A stretch of DNA of 64,000 bases, taken from Rhizobium sp. P38BS-XIX. Its GTDB lineage: Bacteria; Pseudomonadota; Alphaproteobacteria; Rhizobiales; Rhizobiaceae. The stretch lies in the NCBI RefSeq assembly GCF_012641435.1, contig NZ_JABAIJ010000001.1, forward strand, positions 1,612,001 to 1,676,000, written 5' to 3'. Of the stretch, positions 19,112 to 27,730 are shown piece by piece (the stretch's first letter is position 1; every line of letters starts with the position of its first letter). Made by a program: the position numbers and the translations under genes. The notes below the pieces were generated by a model. That model saw only the letters and a program-made list of their open reading frames with translations, did not search any database and was not told the DNA's origin.

Positions 19112-19537
19112 ATGATGCAACTTCATGTGACCGACGCCCCTGCCGATGCGGAACTTGCCGCGATCAGTGAAAGCCTGACCGCGTTCAACAACGTGGACGT
19201 CGGCCCATCGCAACGCCGGTCGCTCACGGTGCTGATCCGCGACGACGCCGTCAAAACCATTGGCGGCATTTCCGGTTACACGGCATGGGGATGGCTGTTT
19301 ACCCAATGGCTGTTCGTGCCGGAAACGCTGCGTGGTCAGGGCATGGCCGGAAAGCTGCTGGAAGCGGCGGAAAATGAGGCTATGGCACGCGGCTGTTTCG
19401 GAGCGTGGATCGATACGTTCAATCCACAGGCTCTCCGCGCCTACCAGCGTCAGGGCTACGTCATCTTCGGCGAATTGCCGGATTTTCCCGAAGGCCGCAG
19501 CCGCTTCTTTCTGCAGAAAAAACTATCGCCTCGCTAG
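19112..19537 (+). CDS. GNAT-family N-acetyltransferase
   Basis: 141 residues with GNAT motif A QWLFVPETLRGQGMAGKLLE (R/Q-x-x-G-x-G/A) and a typical C-terminal NPQALRAYQRQGY motif B. It transfers acetyl from acetyl-CoA; substrate unknown. ATG 19112 is chosen with AAGGA 11 nt upstream, but a GTG at 19103 that overlaps the preceding stop (GTGA) is equally possible. It may be the last gene of the MoxR operon. Confidence 0.85.
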   Translation: MMQLHVTDAPADAELAAISESLTAFNNVDVGPSQRRSLTVLIRDDAVKTIGGISGYTAWGWLFTQWLFVPETLRGQGMAGKLLEAAENEAMARGCFGAWIDTFNPQALRAYQRQGYVIFGELPDFPEGRSRFFLQKKLSPR

Positions 19538-19557
19538 GATTTGCCTTCAGCGAGGCG
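19515..19557 (-). terminator. Terminator of the minus-strand GNAT gene, embedded in the facing gene's 3' end
   Basis: Minus strand: CGCCTCGCT (19557-19549) pairs with AGCGAGGCG (19535-19527), followed by ATAGTTTTTT. The hairpin overlaps the last codons and stop of the convergent plus-strand GNAT gene. It fits transcription leaving 19564 on the minus strand. Confidence 0.65.
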
Positions 19558-19563
19558 AGCGTC

Positions 19564-20136
19564 TTAAACAGCGACGGCCCTTAACGGCATCTCATCGAGA
19601 TCGTCTTCTTCGACGAGTGCGACGATTTCGTTTGAACCATCCCGCCATGCGATGACACCATCCAGCCGCGCATGAGTATCGGCCGCAATCGGAACCACGA
19701 GAACACGATTGGGATCGACCGGTCCCGGGAAAGCCAGGGCGTTATAAGCGACCTTCTCGAAGCCGAGCGGTCCGTAATAAGGCGGGTCGCCAACGAGGAT
19801 GACGGCCTCCGATCCCTTGCGCTTGGCTGCCTCAACGGCGATGCGGACCAGTTCGCGACCAATGCCCTTGTTCTTATGCGAAGGCCGCACTGCAAGCGGG
19901 CCCAGCAGATGCCCTTTGACCGCCCCTGCCATCACAGGTGTCATCCGAACGGAGGCAATGGTCTCGCCGTCGTCGGCGCAGATGAAGGAGAGCGCGCGAT
20001 CATGCGGACCCTGCTCGCGAATCCGAGCTGCAGCGCGGGTAAACCGGCCGGGACCAAATGCTTCTTCGTTGATGATTTCGATGACAGCGTCGTGCGACGC
20101 ATCCTCAGTGAGGTAGACCAGATCGTGCTTGTACAT
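19564..20136 (-). CDS. GNAT-family N-acetyltransferase (YhbS-like)
   Basis: 190 residues. The acetyl-CoA loop is LGPLAVRPSHKNKGIGREL, followed by VILVGDPPYYGPLGFEKV, a motif of YhbS-type predicted acetyltransferases. Substrate unknown. ATG 20136 has no visible Shine-Dalgarno. It is convergent with the other GNAT gene and shares no obvious sequence closeness beyond the fold. Confidence 0.88.
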   Translation of the reverse strand: MYKHDLVYLTEDASHDAVIEIINEEAFGPGRFTRAAARIREQGPHDRALSFICADDGETIASVRMTPVMAGAVKGHLLGPLAVRPSHKNKGIGRELVRIAVEAAKRKGSEAVILVGDPPYYGPLGFEKVAYNALAFPGPVDPNRVLVVPIAADTHARLDGVIAWRDGSNEIVALVEEDDLDEMPLRAVAV

Positions 20137-20483
20137 AAGACCAAGGAACCAGATAGACAGACGGGATTGTTCTCGAAGGCGCTCGTGGAGCGTTCAAGTT
20201 CATCGGCGTCGTCGCAGGCTTCTGGTGACTTTCATGACAAGGGGTCCTTAAAGTGTGACAAGCCCGATAGCAGGAAAAATTCGGCGCGTCCAATGCAAAA
20301 TGCTTGGAGATGTTTGTTGACGCAAGATCGTGTCCGCTTGATGACATCGTGACTATGGATGTCCCTGAACCTCGTGCTTGCATGTCGCGCAACGCAGTGT
20401 TCATCGTTTATCGCCTCGCAATTCGGGCGGCATGCCATATCCTATGATCAGGTTCTCGAAAGCATTCCGAAAGGACAAGAGCA
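20137..20483. other. 347-base divergent gap with no clear gene
   Basis: Lies between the divergent GNAT and glutathionyl-hydroquinone reductase genes. Short overlapping minus-strand frames occur (for example an 11-codon frame from 20235 preceded by AAGGA and a 32-codon frame from 20203), but codon choice and family support are lacking. No strong hairpin terminator or palindromic operator was seen. Confidence 0.4.
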
Positions 20484-21473
20484 ATGGGCATGTTGGTTGA
20501 CGGCGTCTGGCACGATGTCTGGTATGACACGAAAGAGACGAAGGGCCATTTCAAGCGCGCCGCCTCGCAGTTTCGCAACTGGATCACCCCGGATGGCGCG
20601 GCCGGCCCGACGGGCACCGGCGGTTTCAAAGCCGAAGCCGGTCGCTACCATCTTTATGTTTCGCTCGCCTGTCCCTGGGCGCATCGGACCTTGATCTTCC
20701 GCAAGCTGAAAAAGCTCGAAGATCTGGTTTCGGTCTCCATCGTCGATCCTCTGATGCTGGAGAATGGTTGGGAATTCAAGGGGAAAGATGGCGGAACGCT
20801 TGATCCGCTCTTCGACGCGAAGGCCCTGTGGGAGGTCTACCTCAAAGCAGATCCGCATTATTCCGGCCGGGTGACCGTTCCCGTGCTGTGGGACAAGCAG
20901 ACCGGCACGATCGTCAACAACGAATCGGCCGAAATCATTCGTATGTTCAACAGCGCTTTCGGCGGCATTACAGGAGCGACGCTGGATTTATATCCGGCGG
21001 ATCTGGCGACGGAGATCGATGCCCTCAACGACATCGTCTACGACAGTGTGAATAACGGCGTCTACAAGGCCGGCTTCGCGACAACGCAGGAGGCCTATGC
21101 CGAGAACGCTCGGCGTCTGTTCGATACGCTCGACATGCTCGACAAGCGGCTTGAAACAAAGCGCTATCTTATGGGCGATCGGCTGACCGAAGCCGATTGG
21201 CGCTTGTTCACCACACTCATCCGCTTCGATGCCGTCTATGTCGGCCACTTCAAATGCAACATTCGCCGCATTGCCGACTATCCGAACCTTTCGGCCTATC
21301 TGCGCGACCTATATCAGGTCGCCGGTGTCGCGGAGACCGTCAACCTCTCGCACATCAAGGATCATTATTACCGCAGTCACAGGGCCATCAATCCGACAGG
21401 CATCGTGCCCATTGGCCCTGATCTGGATTTCGACGCTCCGCATGGCCGCGAGCGATTGGCAAAAGCTGCCTGA
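20484..21473 (+). CDS. Glutathionyl-hydroquinone reductase (GST superfamily, YqjG/PcpF type)
   Basis: 329 residues. The catalytic motif SLACPWAHRT carries the nucleophilic cysteine of Xi-class GSTs. The later SDIRMFNS-like EIIRMFNSAF, KAGFATTQEAYA and LMGDRLTEADWRLFTTL motifs are characteristic of glutathionyl-hydroquinone reductases, which reduce S-glutathionyl-hydroquinones. AAAGGACAAGAGCA upstream supplies a ribosome binding site for 20484. Cytosolic; monocistronic by context. Confidence 0.93.
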   Translation: MGMLVDGVWHDVWYDTKETKGHFKRAASQFRNWITPDGAAGPTGTGGFKAEAGRYHLYVSLACPWAHRTLIFRKLKKLEDLVSVSIVDPLMLENGWEFKGKDGGTLDPLFDAKALWEVYLKADPHYSGRVTVPVLWDKQTGTIVNNESAEIIRMFNSAFGGITGATLDLYPADLATEIDALNDIVYDSVNNGVYKAGFATTQEAYAENARRLFDTLDMLDKRLETKRYLMGDRLTEADWRLFTTLIRFDAVYVGHFKCNIRRIADYPNLSAYLRDLYQVAGVAETVNLSHIKDHYYRSHRAINPTGIVPIGPDLDFDAPHGRERLAKAA

Positions 21474-21497
21474 TCCTTTGCCGGACCTTCGCGAACA

Positions 21498-21989
21498 TCA
21501 CCAATAATCGGATGGGGGCATTGCCCCCTCCAGCTCCTGCAGCCGACGAAAGGTGGCTTTGGTCGTACCGGCCGGCAGAGCATCAAGCGCAAAGAAGCCG
21601 CACTCGACGATTTCGCGATCCGGCCTGCGCGGCGCAGTCTGCTCCACCTCCACACGATAGAAGACCACGTGGTCGCGTTTGCTGGTGCGATTGTTGAAAT
21701 AGACGTGGAACAGCTGCGGCTTGCCTGAAATCGTCAGATTGCCTTCTTCACGCAGCTCCTTGACGAGCGCCTGCTCGACCGTTTCATGACGTTCGACACC
21801 GCCACCAGGCATATGCCAGCCGGCGATATAGGAGTGGCGAACGAGGAAAAGTCGACCGTCGCGATCAAAGCATGCGGCGCGCACGCCAAGCGTCATGCTG
21901 CGTGTCAGCAAGAAGTAGATATGCAGGGCTCGACCAAACAGCCACCCGGCCAAACCCTTCTTTTCGTCCTGTTTAGGCGTCTCGGTCAT
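21498..21989 (-). CDS. NUDIX hydrolase (163 aa)
   Basis: Nudix box GGGVERHETVEQALVKELREEG (G-x5-E-x7-REUxEE) is intact. Substrate unknown. The start at 21989 (MTETPKQDEKK) is preferred over 22046, which would reach toward the divergent metallophosphoesterase gene; the gap between the two starts is 68 bases. A short hydrophobic N-terminal segment (LHIYFLLTRSMTLGVRAAC) belongs to the fold. Confidence 0.87.
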   Translation of the reverse strand: MTETPKQDEKKGLAGWLFGRALHIYFLLTRSMTLGVRAACFDRDGRLFLVRHSYIAGWHMPGGGVERHETVEQALVKELREEGNLTISGKPQLFHVYFNNRTSKRDHVVFYRVEVEQTAPRRPDREIVECGFFALDALPAGTTKATFRRLQELEGAMPPSDYW

Positions 21990-22057
21990 GCCCGGGTCTC
22001 GATGTCTTGCACCGCAATCAAACGGGCGATGTATTTGTTTTGACAATAGAGTGGGCT

Positions 22058-22978
22058 ATGTCTCATTCCATGTTCAAGCTCGCGCATATTTCCGACGTTC
22101 ACCTGGGTCCCCTGCCACGCCTTTCGATCAGAGAGCTCGCCTCCAAACGCATCACCGGATTTGTGAACTGGCACCGAAATCGGCGCAAGCACCTTTTTGG
22201 AGGTACGCTTGATATCCTTCTTGACGATATCAGGGCGAAGCAGGCCGACCATCTCGCAGTCACCGGCGATCTGGTCAATCTCGCAAGCGGCATCGAGATC
22301 CAGACAGCAGCGGCATGGTTGAGAGCGGTCGGAGATCCCCAACGCACCTCTGTCGTGCCCGGCAACCATGATGCCTATGTACCCGGCGCATATGAAAAGG
22401 CCGTTCGTGCCTGGTATCCCTATGTCAGGGGCGATCAGGCACCGCTCGAATGGCCTCAGGATCGTCATGTGTTCCCCTATCTGCGCGTTCGCGACCAGGT
22501 CGCGCTGATCGGATGCTCGACGGCCGTTGCAACGCCGCCCTTTGCCGCCAGTGGTTTCTTCTCCGCCCGGCAGGCGCGCGATACCGTCAATATGCTTCGC
22601 GCCGCCGGCGATGCCGGCCTGTTTCGTGTTGTCATGATCCATCATCCGCCGATCCGCGGCGCCACCAGCTTTTACAAGCGCATGATCGGCATTCGCCGCT
22701 TTGCGGCCGTGATATCGACAGGCGGCGCCGAGCTGGTGCTTCACGGCCATACACATCTCAACACCCTGCATTGGCTGCGGGGCCAGACGGGACCGGTGCC
22801 GGTCGTCGGCATCGCCTCGGCCTCTCAAGGGGTCGGAGGCCTCAAGCCACCCGCCGCCTACAACCTCTTCACGATCGGCGGCCGCGCGGGCGCATGGGAG
22901 CTGAAGGCGGAACGCTTCAGCCTCAATGCCAAGGGCGACGACATCGACGCGCAGGGCACCGATATTCTTGCGCCTTGA
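22058..22978 (+). CDS. Calcineurin-like metallophosphoesterase (CpdA-like)
   Basis: 306 residues with the dimetal phosphoesterase motifs in order: AHISDVHLGP, DHLAVTGDLVNLA, VVPGNHDAYVPG, VVMIHHPPI and LVLHGHTHLN. Relatives cleave cyclic nucleotides or other phosphodiesters; the substrate is not shown by sequence. Start 22058 is chosen; ATG 22070 (MFKLAHISD) is an alternative. Divergent from the NUDIX gene. Confidence 0.9.
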   Translation: MSHSMFKLAHISDVHLGPLPRLSIRELASKRITGFVNWHRNRRKHLFGGTLDILLDDIRAKQADHLAVTGDLVNLASGIEIQTAAAWLRAVGDPQRTSVVPGNHDAYVPGAYEKAVRAWYPYVRGDQAPLEWPQDRHVFPYLRVRDQVALIGCSTAVATPPFAASGFFSARQARDTVNMLRAAGDAGLFRVVMIHHPPIRGATSFYKRMIGIRRFAAVISTGGAELVLHGHTHLNTLHWLRGQTGPVPVVGIASASQGVGGLKPPAAYNLFTIGGRAGAWELKAERFSLNAKGDDIDAQGTDILAP

Positions 22979-23069
22979 CCTCGATTTCGAAGCTTTGGAC
23001 CGCATCGTTTCTGTAGCGTTTGCGAAGATACGGAGCTACACTCCAAGCCTGTGAATCTGGGAGGATGGA

Positions 23070-23636
23070 ATGAGCTTCAAGGTCGTCACCAAGAATGCCG
23101 CAACGATCACGTTTGCCGCCGGTTTTCTGCTTGCAGCAAGCCTGCAGGCCTTTGCCGCCGGCTCGGAAGACGACGAAACAGCACCGCCGCCAAAGAGCAA
23201 GACAACGACCGAGTGCAAGGACGGCAAAGTCTGGGACAAGGACAAGAAGGAATGCGTCAAGCCTAAAGAGAGCGGCTTCAATGATGATGAGCTATTCAAG
23301 GCCGCCCGCGAATTCGCGTATGCAGGCCAATACGAGAACGCCATCACCGTTCTGAAGCTCGCCAAAAACCAGGACGATCCGCGCGTCCTAAATTATCTCG
23401 GCTATTCCAACCGCAAGGCCGGCCGGATGGAACTTGGCATGAGCTACTATCGCAAGGCTTTGCAGCGCGATGAAAACTACATCCTCGCCCGCTCCTACAT
23501 GGGGCAAGCCCTCCTTGAGCAAGGCGACGTCCAGGGCGCGCGCGTGCAGCTCGTCGAGATCCGCGATCGCGGCGGCCAGGATACCTGGGCCTATCGCTCG
23601 CTGCAGCAATCGCTCAAAGGTCAGGTCACTTATTGA
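23070..23636 (+). CDS. Secreted tetratricopeptide-repeat protein (188 aa)
   Basis: A signal peptide occupies about residues 1-29 (hydrophobic core FAAGFLLAASLQAFA, Ala-x-Ala cleavage). A Lys/Asp-rich linker with two Cys follows, then two to three TPR units (YAGQYENAITVLKLAKNQDD, KAGRMELGMSYYRKALQRDE). It likely binds a protein partner in the periplasm. It sits 210 bases upstream of an ECF sigma/anti-sigma pair on the same strand and could belong to that regulon, which is inference. Confidence 0.85.
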   Translation: MSFKVVTKNAATITFAAGFLLAASLQAFAAGSEDDETAPPPKSKTTTECKDGKVWDKDKKECVKPKESGFNDDELFKAAREFAYAGQYENAITVLKLAKNQDDPRVLNYLGYSNRKAGRMELGMSYYRKALQRDENYILARSYMGQALLEQGDVQGARVQLVEIRDRGGQDTWAYRSLQQSLKGQVTY

Positions 23637-23846
23637 GGCCAACCCGGATAGCATCCGGCGCATCGATCATCACAATAAAGTCGGCCAAAAGCGCAATGGC
23701 TTTGAAGACTTGCGAAGCAACATGGAAATGGTTCATACCAATACAGGACGACTATTCTTTTCGCATCGCCATTCCCATGGGAAAGGCCTCTGCCTGCGGG
23801 AAGACATCGCCCGCGTGAAAATACCCAACGCCTCCCTGGAAACACC

Positions 23847-24359
23847 ATGCCCACGCCGGTAGCTGCCATCGATATCAGACGCGATCTGGTCGGCCTTCTT
23901 CCGAAGCTGCGCCGCTTTGCGGTGACGTTGACGGGCGACCTGGCGGACGCGGATGAGCTGGTTCAGGCCGTCTGTCAGCGCGGCATAGCGAAGTTCCACC
24001 TGTGGAACGGCACCGGCAAGCTGGAGAGCTGGCTTTACACGATGGCGCGGCACCAATGGGTGGACGAAGCGCGGCGTCACAAGCTGCGTCCCGCCGCCAA
24101 AGGCAATGCCGTTGAGCAGGGAGAGATCGTCACGAGATTGCATCTCAATCCGGTGGAAGATGGCGAAGCGCACCGTTTGGTCACATCTTTGCCCGAAGGA
24201 CTTGCCATTGTGTTCCTGCTGATCGATGTCGAGGGACATAATTACAAGCAGGCGGCCGATATTCTCGGCATCCCCTTGTCGGCAGTGGCGTCACGGCTTT
24301 CCAGCGCCCGCCTCTACCTTGCCTCTCAGGGTCACAGCCGTTCGCCTCGAAGGTCCTAA
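23847..24359 (+). CDS. ECF-type RNA polymerase sigma factor
   Basis: 170 residues with a region 2 (LRRFAVTLTGDLADADELVQ, then KLESWLYTMARHQWVDEARR) and region 4 helix-turn-helix (GHNYKQAADILGIPLSAVASRLSSARLYL). No region 3, as in ECF sigmas. It recruits RNA polymerase to stress-type promoters. The next gene, 12 bases on, is its probable anti-sigma factor. I found no convincing GGAAC-type promoter in the 210 bases upstream. Confidence 0.9.
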   Translation: MPTPVAAIDIRRDLVGLLPKLRRFAVTLTGDLADADELVQAVCQRGIAKFHLWNGTGKLESWLYTMARHQWVDEARRHKLRPAAKGNAVEQGEIVTRLHLNPVEDGEAHRLVTSLPEGLAIVFLLIDVEGHNYKQAADILGIPLSAVASRLSSARLYLASQGHSRSPRRS

Positions 24360-24371
24360 GCATTGCACGAC

Positions 24372-25199
24372 ATGAAGAAAATGCCGCTCGAAGTTCGTTT
24401 ATCCACCTTCATGGATGGAGAAATGAGCCGTGAAGAAAAAGAGGAAATGGAGAGGCTGATCGCCTCCGATCCTGATGCTCGCCGGATTTTCGATGAGCTG
24501 CGGCATGGCTCCGATGTCGGCCGCAAGGCTTTCGACGAGGTGCTGAAGGAGCCGGTGCCTCTGGCGCTGGTCCGCTCCATCAAGAGCACGCAGCCTCCGA
24601 AAACACGCGATCCCTCCCCGCGTCTTGCCAGGCCATCTCTCAAGCTTGCGCCAACGGGAAGACAATCGCTGGCGGCAGCGCTCATTCTCTTCGTGCTCGG
24701 CGGCGGTATAGGCTATCTTTTCGGAATGCGGCCGGCCGACATATCATCCACGCCCCCCGCATCGACATCAGCCGCGCGAAACTGGCTGGATGATCTGGCC
24801 GCCTATCATCGCATCTATTCCCATCAGCCGCGTCATATGGTCGAGCTGCAGGCGAGCGAGCTTGATGAGATCGCCAAATGGCTGTCGAGCACGGTCGGCG
24901 TCAAATTCAACTTTCCGGACCTTGCCGCCGATGGCCTCGTCTTTCAGGGCGCCCGCATGTTCATCGCCGGTGGCAAGCCAGTGGGCCAGCTGATCTACAA
25001 AAACCTTGACGGCGATGTTGTCGCCATCTGTTTCACCAAGACAGACGGCGTGCCCGATGACGATAATTTCGATGAGACCATCAGGGACGATGTCAGCATC
25101 GTATCCTGGCATCGAGGTGGTGCAACCTATGCCGTTGTCGGCCCCTCGTCCAACGCCATGCTCGATCAGATCGCCAATCGCGTATCCTCTGAAATCTGA
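24372..25199 (+). CDS. Transmembrane anti-sigma factor
   Basis: 275 residues. The N-terminal cytosolic part (LSTFMDGEMSREEKEEMERL) has the anti-sigma helix pattern but lacks the zinc-binding His-x3-Cys-x2-Cys. One membrane helix lies near residues 99-117 (AAALILFVLGGGIGYLFGM) and a periplasmic domain follows, ending VSWHRGGATYAVVGPSS. This is the layout of rhizobial anti-sigma factors paired with ECF sigmas. ATG 24372 is chosen; TTG 24363 is also in frame. Co-transcribed with the sigma gene. Confidence 0.85.
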   Translation: MKKMPLEVRLSTFMDGEMSREEKEEMERLIASDPDARRIFDELRHGSDVGRKAFDEVLKEPVPLALVRSIKSTQPPKTRDPSPRLARPSLKLAPTGRQSLAAALILFVLGGGIGYLFGMRPADISSTPPASTSAARNWLDDLAAYHRIYSHQPRHMVELQASELDEIAKWLSSTVGVKFNFPDLAADGLVFQGARMFIAGGKPVGQLIYKNLDGDVVAICFTKTDGVPDDDNFDETIRDDVSIVSWHRGGATYAVVGPSSNAMLDQIANRVSSEI

Positions 25200-25303
25200 G
25201 AGGCTCGAGCTTGATTGCTTTGCGACTTGCGGCAAAGCAGCGGCCGATGGATAATCCCTCTCGCTAAACCGTGCTGGATTGATGTTCTCGCTGGAGTTCT
25301 GCC

Positions 25304-25507
25304 ATGTCCGACGTTCTGCTGACCATTCCGGAAATCGATAGACGCATCGCGGTGATAAAGGAAAATCTTCGCGAACTGATCGAGCAAGCGACCGCCTTTT
25401 CAGGAGCCGCCGATGAAGAGCGGACGTCGGAGCGTATCGCCGAACAGGAAGAGGAGCTGGAGCGGCTGACGAGACAGCGCACGGCATTGGCCGAAGGCAA
25501 ATCCTGA
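25304..25507 (+). CDS. Small coiled-coil hypothetical protein (67 aa)
   Basis: Nearly the whole chain is charged helix (EIDRRIAVIKENLRELIEQA, EEELERLTRQRTAL), suggesting a small coiled coil. No signal peptide. Codon use resembles the surrounding genes. Family not recognised. Followed by a convergent terminator of leuA. Confidence 0.6.
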   Translation: MSDVLLTIPEIDRRIAVIKENLRELIEQATAFSGAADEERTSERIAEQEEELERLTRQRTALAEGKS

Positions 25508-25633
25508 GCCCCTGCCGGCATCGAGGATCCCATCTTTACGTCTCGGACATTGCCGATCACATTTCGCCCACCTCAGGCAACGGCCGGAATGATGCGCGCT
25601 GCGCAAGATCGGAGGCGAAAGGCGCGACCATAA

Positions 25634-25665
25634 ACAAAAATCCCCTCGGCCAGGCCAAGGGGATC
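25634..25665 (-). terminator. Intrinsic terminator of leuA
   Basis: On the minus strand ATCCCCTTGGCC and GGCCGAGGGGAT form a stem, followed by TTTTTGTTT. It lies 31 bases after the leuA stop. Confidence 0.8.
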
Positions 25666-25696
25666 TCTGGAAAATCTGCATCGAAAATCCGAATTC

Positions 25697-27403
25697 TCAC
25701 TCGGCCTTGATAGCAAGTACGCGGTTTGCCGCAGAGACGATCGCCTCGAGAGACGCGGCGACGATGTTGGTATTGATGCCGGCACCGAAGAGCTTTCCGC
25801 CGGGATGCGAAACCTCGACGTAGGAAATCGCCGACGCGTTCGAGCCATGCTGGAGCGAATGCTCGGAATAATCCTCGACGGACATCGAAATGCCGAGGTA
25901 GATCGACAGCGCGTTGATGAAACCGTCGATCGGTCCGTTGCCGCGGCCTTCGATGCGCTTCACCTCGCCGTTGTCGGTGATTTCAGCCGCAACGATGCGC
26001 TGCCCCTTGTGCTCAGGATCGGCGAAGGTGTGGTGATCGACGAAGCGAAGCCGCGCGTCCGGCTGCGTCACGTAGCGCTCGATGAAATGCTCGTAAATCC
26101 GCTTGGACGGCAATTCCTTGCCTTCCTCGTCGGTGATCCGCTGGATCTCTTCGCGATACTCCACCTGCAGATTGCGCGGCAGGTTCAAGCCGTAGTCCTG
26201 CTGCATGATGTAGGCGATACCGCCCTTGCCGGACTGCGAGTTGATGCGGATGATCGCCTCATAGGTCCGACCGACATCCTGCGGGTCGATCGGCAGGTAA
26301 GGCACTTCCCACACCGGATCGTTGGCAACCTTGGACGCCTTCATGCCCTTGTTGATCGCATCCTGATGCGAGCCGGAGAAAGCGGTGTAGACCAGCTCGC
26401 CGACATAAGGGTGACGTTCGCCGATCGCCATCTGGTTGGAATATTCGAAGACTTCCTTCATGCGCTCGATGTTGGAGCAGTCCAGTTCTGGATCGACGCC
26501 CTGCGTGAACATGTTCAATGCCATGGTGACGACGTCTACATTGCCGGTGCGCTCGCCATTGCCGAAGAGCGTGCCTTCGACGCGGTCGGCGCCTGCCATT
26601 AAGGCCAGTTCGGCGGCGGCGATGCCGGTGCCGCGATCGTTGTGCGGATGCAGGGAGATGATCAGGTTTTCGCGGTTGTCGAGATTGCGGCACATCCATT
26701 CGATCTGGTCGGCATAGATGTTCGGCGTCGCCATTTCGACCGTGGACGGCAGGTTGATGATCAGCTTGTTATCTGGCGTCGGCTTCATCACCTCGATGAC
26801 GGCATTGCAGATTTCCAAAGCCACATCAAGTTCGGTGCCGGTGAAGCTCTCCGGTGAATATTCGAAGCGATAGCCGCCACCGGCCTTGGCCGCCATGTCG
26901 GTGATCATCTTGGCCGCATCGACGGCGATCTGCTTGATGCCCTGCACGTCCTTGGCAAACACCACGCGACGCTGCAATTCGCTGGTGGAATTGTAGAAGT
27001 GAACGATCGGCTTGTTGGCGCCTTCCAGCGCTTCAAAGGTGCGGGTGATCAATTCCGGGCGGCACTGGACGAGAACCTGCAGCGACACGTCGGCGGGCAC
27101 ATTGCCGTGCTCGATGCACCAACGGGCGAAATCGAAGTCTGTCTGCGATGCCGAGGGGAAACCGATCTCGATTTCCTTGAAACCCATGTCCAGCAACAAC
27201 TGGAACATGCGCGCCTTGCGATCGTGGCCCATCGGATCGACGAGCGCCTGATTGCCGTCGCGCAGGTCGACCGAACACCAGACCGGCGCCTTGGTGATGA
27301 CCTTGGAAGGCCATGTGCGATCTGGAATGTTGATCTGGGGATAGGCGCGGTACTTCACCGCTGCTTCGGGCATGCCTTTGGGGGAATGGCTGTTCGCGTC
27401 CAT
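25697..27403 (-). CDS. leuA: 2-isopropylmalate synthase LeuA
   Basis: 568 residues, the long LeuA form. It condenses 2-ketoisovalerate with acetyl-CoA, the committed step of leucine synthesis. Motifs: TWPSKVITKAPVWCSVDLRDGNQAL-type N-terminus (catalytic Arg-Asp-Gly-Asn-Gln), SLHPHNDRGTGIAAAELA (metal-binding His-x-His) and GNGERTGNVD. The C-terminal regulatory domain (about 420-568) should bind leucine for feedback inhibition. GGAAAGGAAG lies upstream of ATG 27403. A 284-nt upstream leader carries a leucine-rich peptide and competing hairpins. Confidence 0.97.
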   Translation of the reverse strand: MDANSHSPKGMPEAAVKYRAYPQINIPDRTWPSKVITKAPVWCSVDLRDGNQALVDPMGHDRKARMFQLLLDMGFKEIEIGFPSASQTDFDFARWCIEHGNVPADVSLQVLVQCRPELITRTFEALEGANKPIVHFYNSTSELQRRVVFAKDVQGIKQIAVDAAKMITDMAAKAGGGYRFEYSPESFTGTELDVALEICNAVIEVMKPTPDNKLIINLPSTVEMATPNIYADQIEWMCRNLDNRENLIISLHPHNDRGTGIAAAELALMAGADRVEGTLFGNGERTGNVDVVTMALNMFTQGVDPELDCSNIERMKEVFEYSNQMAIGERHPYVGELVYTAFSGSHQDAINKGMKASKVANDPVWEVPYLPIDPQDVGRTYEAIIRINSQSGKGGIAYIMQQDYGLNLPRNLQVEYREEIQRITDEEGKELPSKRIYEHFIERYVTQPDARLRFVDHHTFADPEHKGQRIVAAEITDNGEVKRIEGRGNGPIDGFINALSIYLGISMSVEDYSEHSLQHGSNASAISYVEVSHPGGKLFGAGINTNIVAASLEAIVSAANRVLAIKAE

Positions 27404-27521
27404 GGTCTCGTCTCTTCCTTTCCCGTCATTTCGTCCCGCGTCTTAGCCGATCGGATGCGGCTTGGCGATGACAAATGCGGACCCTTTGCGGGTATGCTGT
27501 CGATTTTAGGGTAAGTCGCGA

Positions 27522-27580
27522 GGAGCGATGGCCAGCGGGCTTTTCGGCCGCCGGGCGCTCCTCAAAGGACCCGGCAACCG
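27522..27580 (-). promoter_or_regulatory. Candidate leucine attenuator: mutually exclusive hairpins
   Basis: Two minus-strand structures compete. One pairs GCCGGG with CCCGGC around the leuL stop, with an inner TCCT/AGGA. The other pairs GGAGCG (27561-27556) with CGCTCC (27527-27522) and has a GC-rich inner stem closed by a GAAAA loop. A ribosome stalled on the Leu codons would change which one forms. The second hairpin is not followed by a T-run, so if it ends transcription it may be Rho-aided, or control may be at another level. Confidence 0.55.
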
Positions 27581-27687
27581 CGCGTAAGGCCGAGGAGAAG
27601 AAGCGAGGTAAGGGCGCGCGTATTGTCACGCAGGGCGACACGCCCACGTGCAATCTGTTCGGAAATCTTCGCGCCAGTCATCTTCAT
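27562..27687 (-). CDS. leuL: leuA leader peptide (41 codons, Leu-rich)
   Basis: The minus frame from ATG 27687 ends ...A-L-T-S-L-L-L-L-G-L-T-R-G-C-R-V-L-stop. It has four consecutive Leu codons (CTT CTT CTC CTC) and seven Leu in the last sixteen codons. It lies upstream of leuA on the same strand and overlaps the attenuator hairpins. A promoter immediately upstream places the start of transcription at or next to the ATG, so the peptide is probably translated leaderless. A second ATG at 27681 is in frame. The role in attenuation is inferred from this architecture. Confidence 0.75.
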   Translation of the reverse strand: MKMTGAKISEQIARGRVALRDNTRALTSLLLLGLTRGCRVL

Positions 27688-27694
27688 GGCCGCG

Positions 27695-27723
27695 CTTATA
27701 GCCGCCGGATAGGAAAGAAGCAA
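27695..27723 (-). promoter_or_regulatory. Promoter of the leuL-leuA transcript
   Basis: Minus strand TTGCTT, 17 bases, TATAAG: a good sigma70-type match. The predicted start is at about 27688, one base before the leuL ATG. The promoter fills the space directly after the benE stop (27731). Confidence 0.6.
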
Positions 27724-27730
27724 CCCCTCC

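Noticed and set aside
20105..20404. 99-codon minus-strand frame (and 11- and 32-codon subframes) before the GNAT gene
   Set aside because: No family resemblance, odd composition, and it overlaps the GNAT start. Possible translational coupling cannot be supported from sequence alone.
27426..27653. 75-codon minus-strand frame in the leuA leader
   Set aside because: It overlaps the leuL frame in another phase and the attenuator hairpins, lacks a ribosome binding site, and has no family signal.
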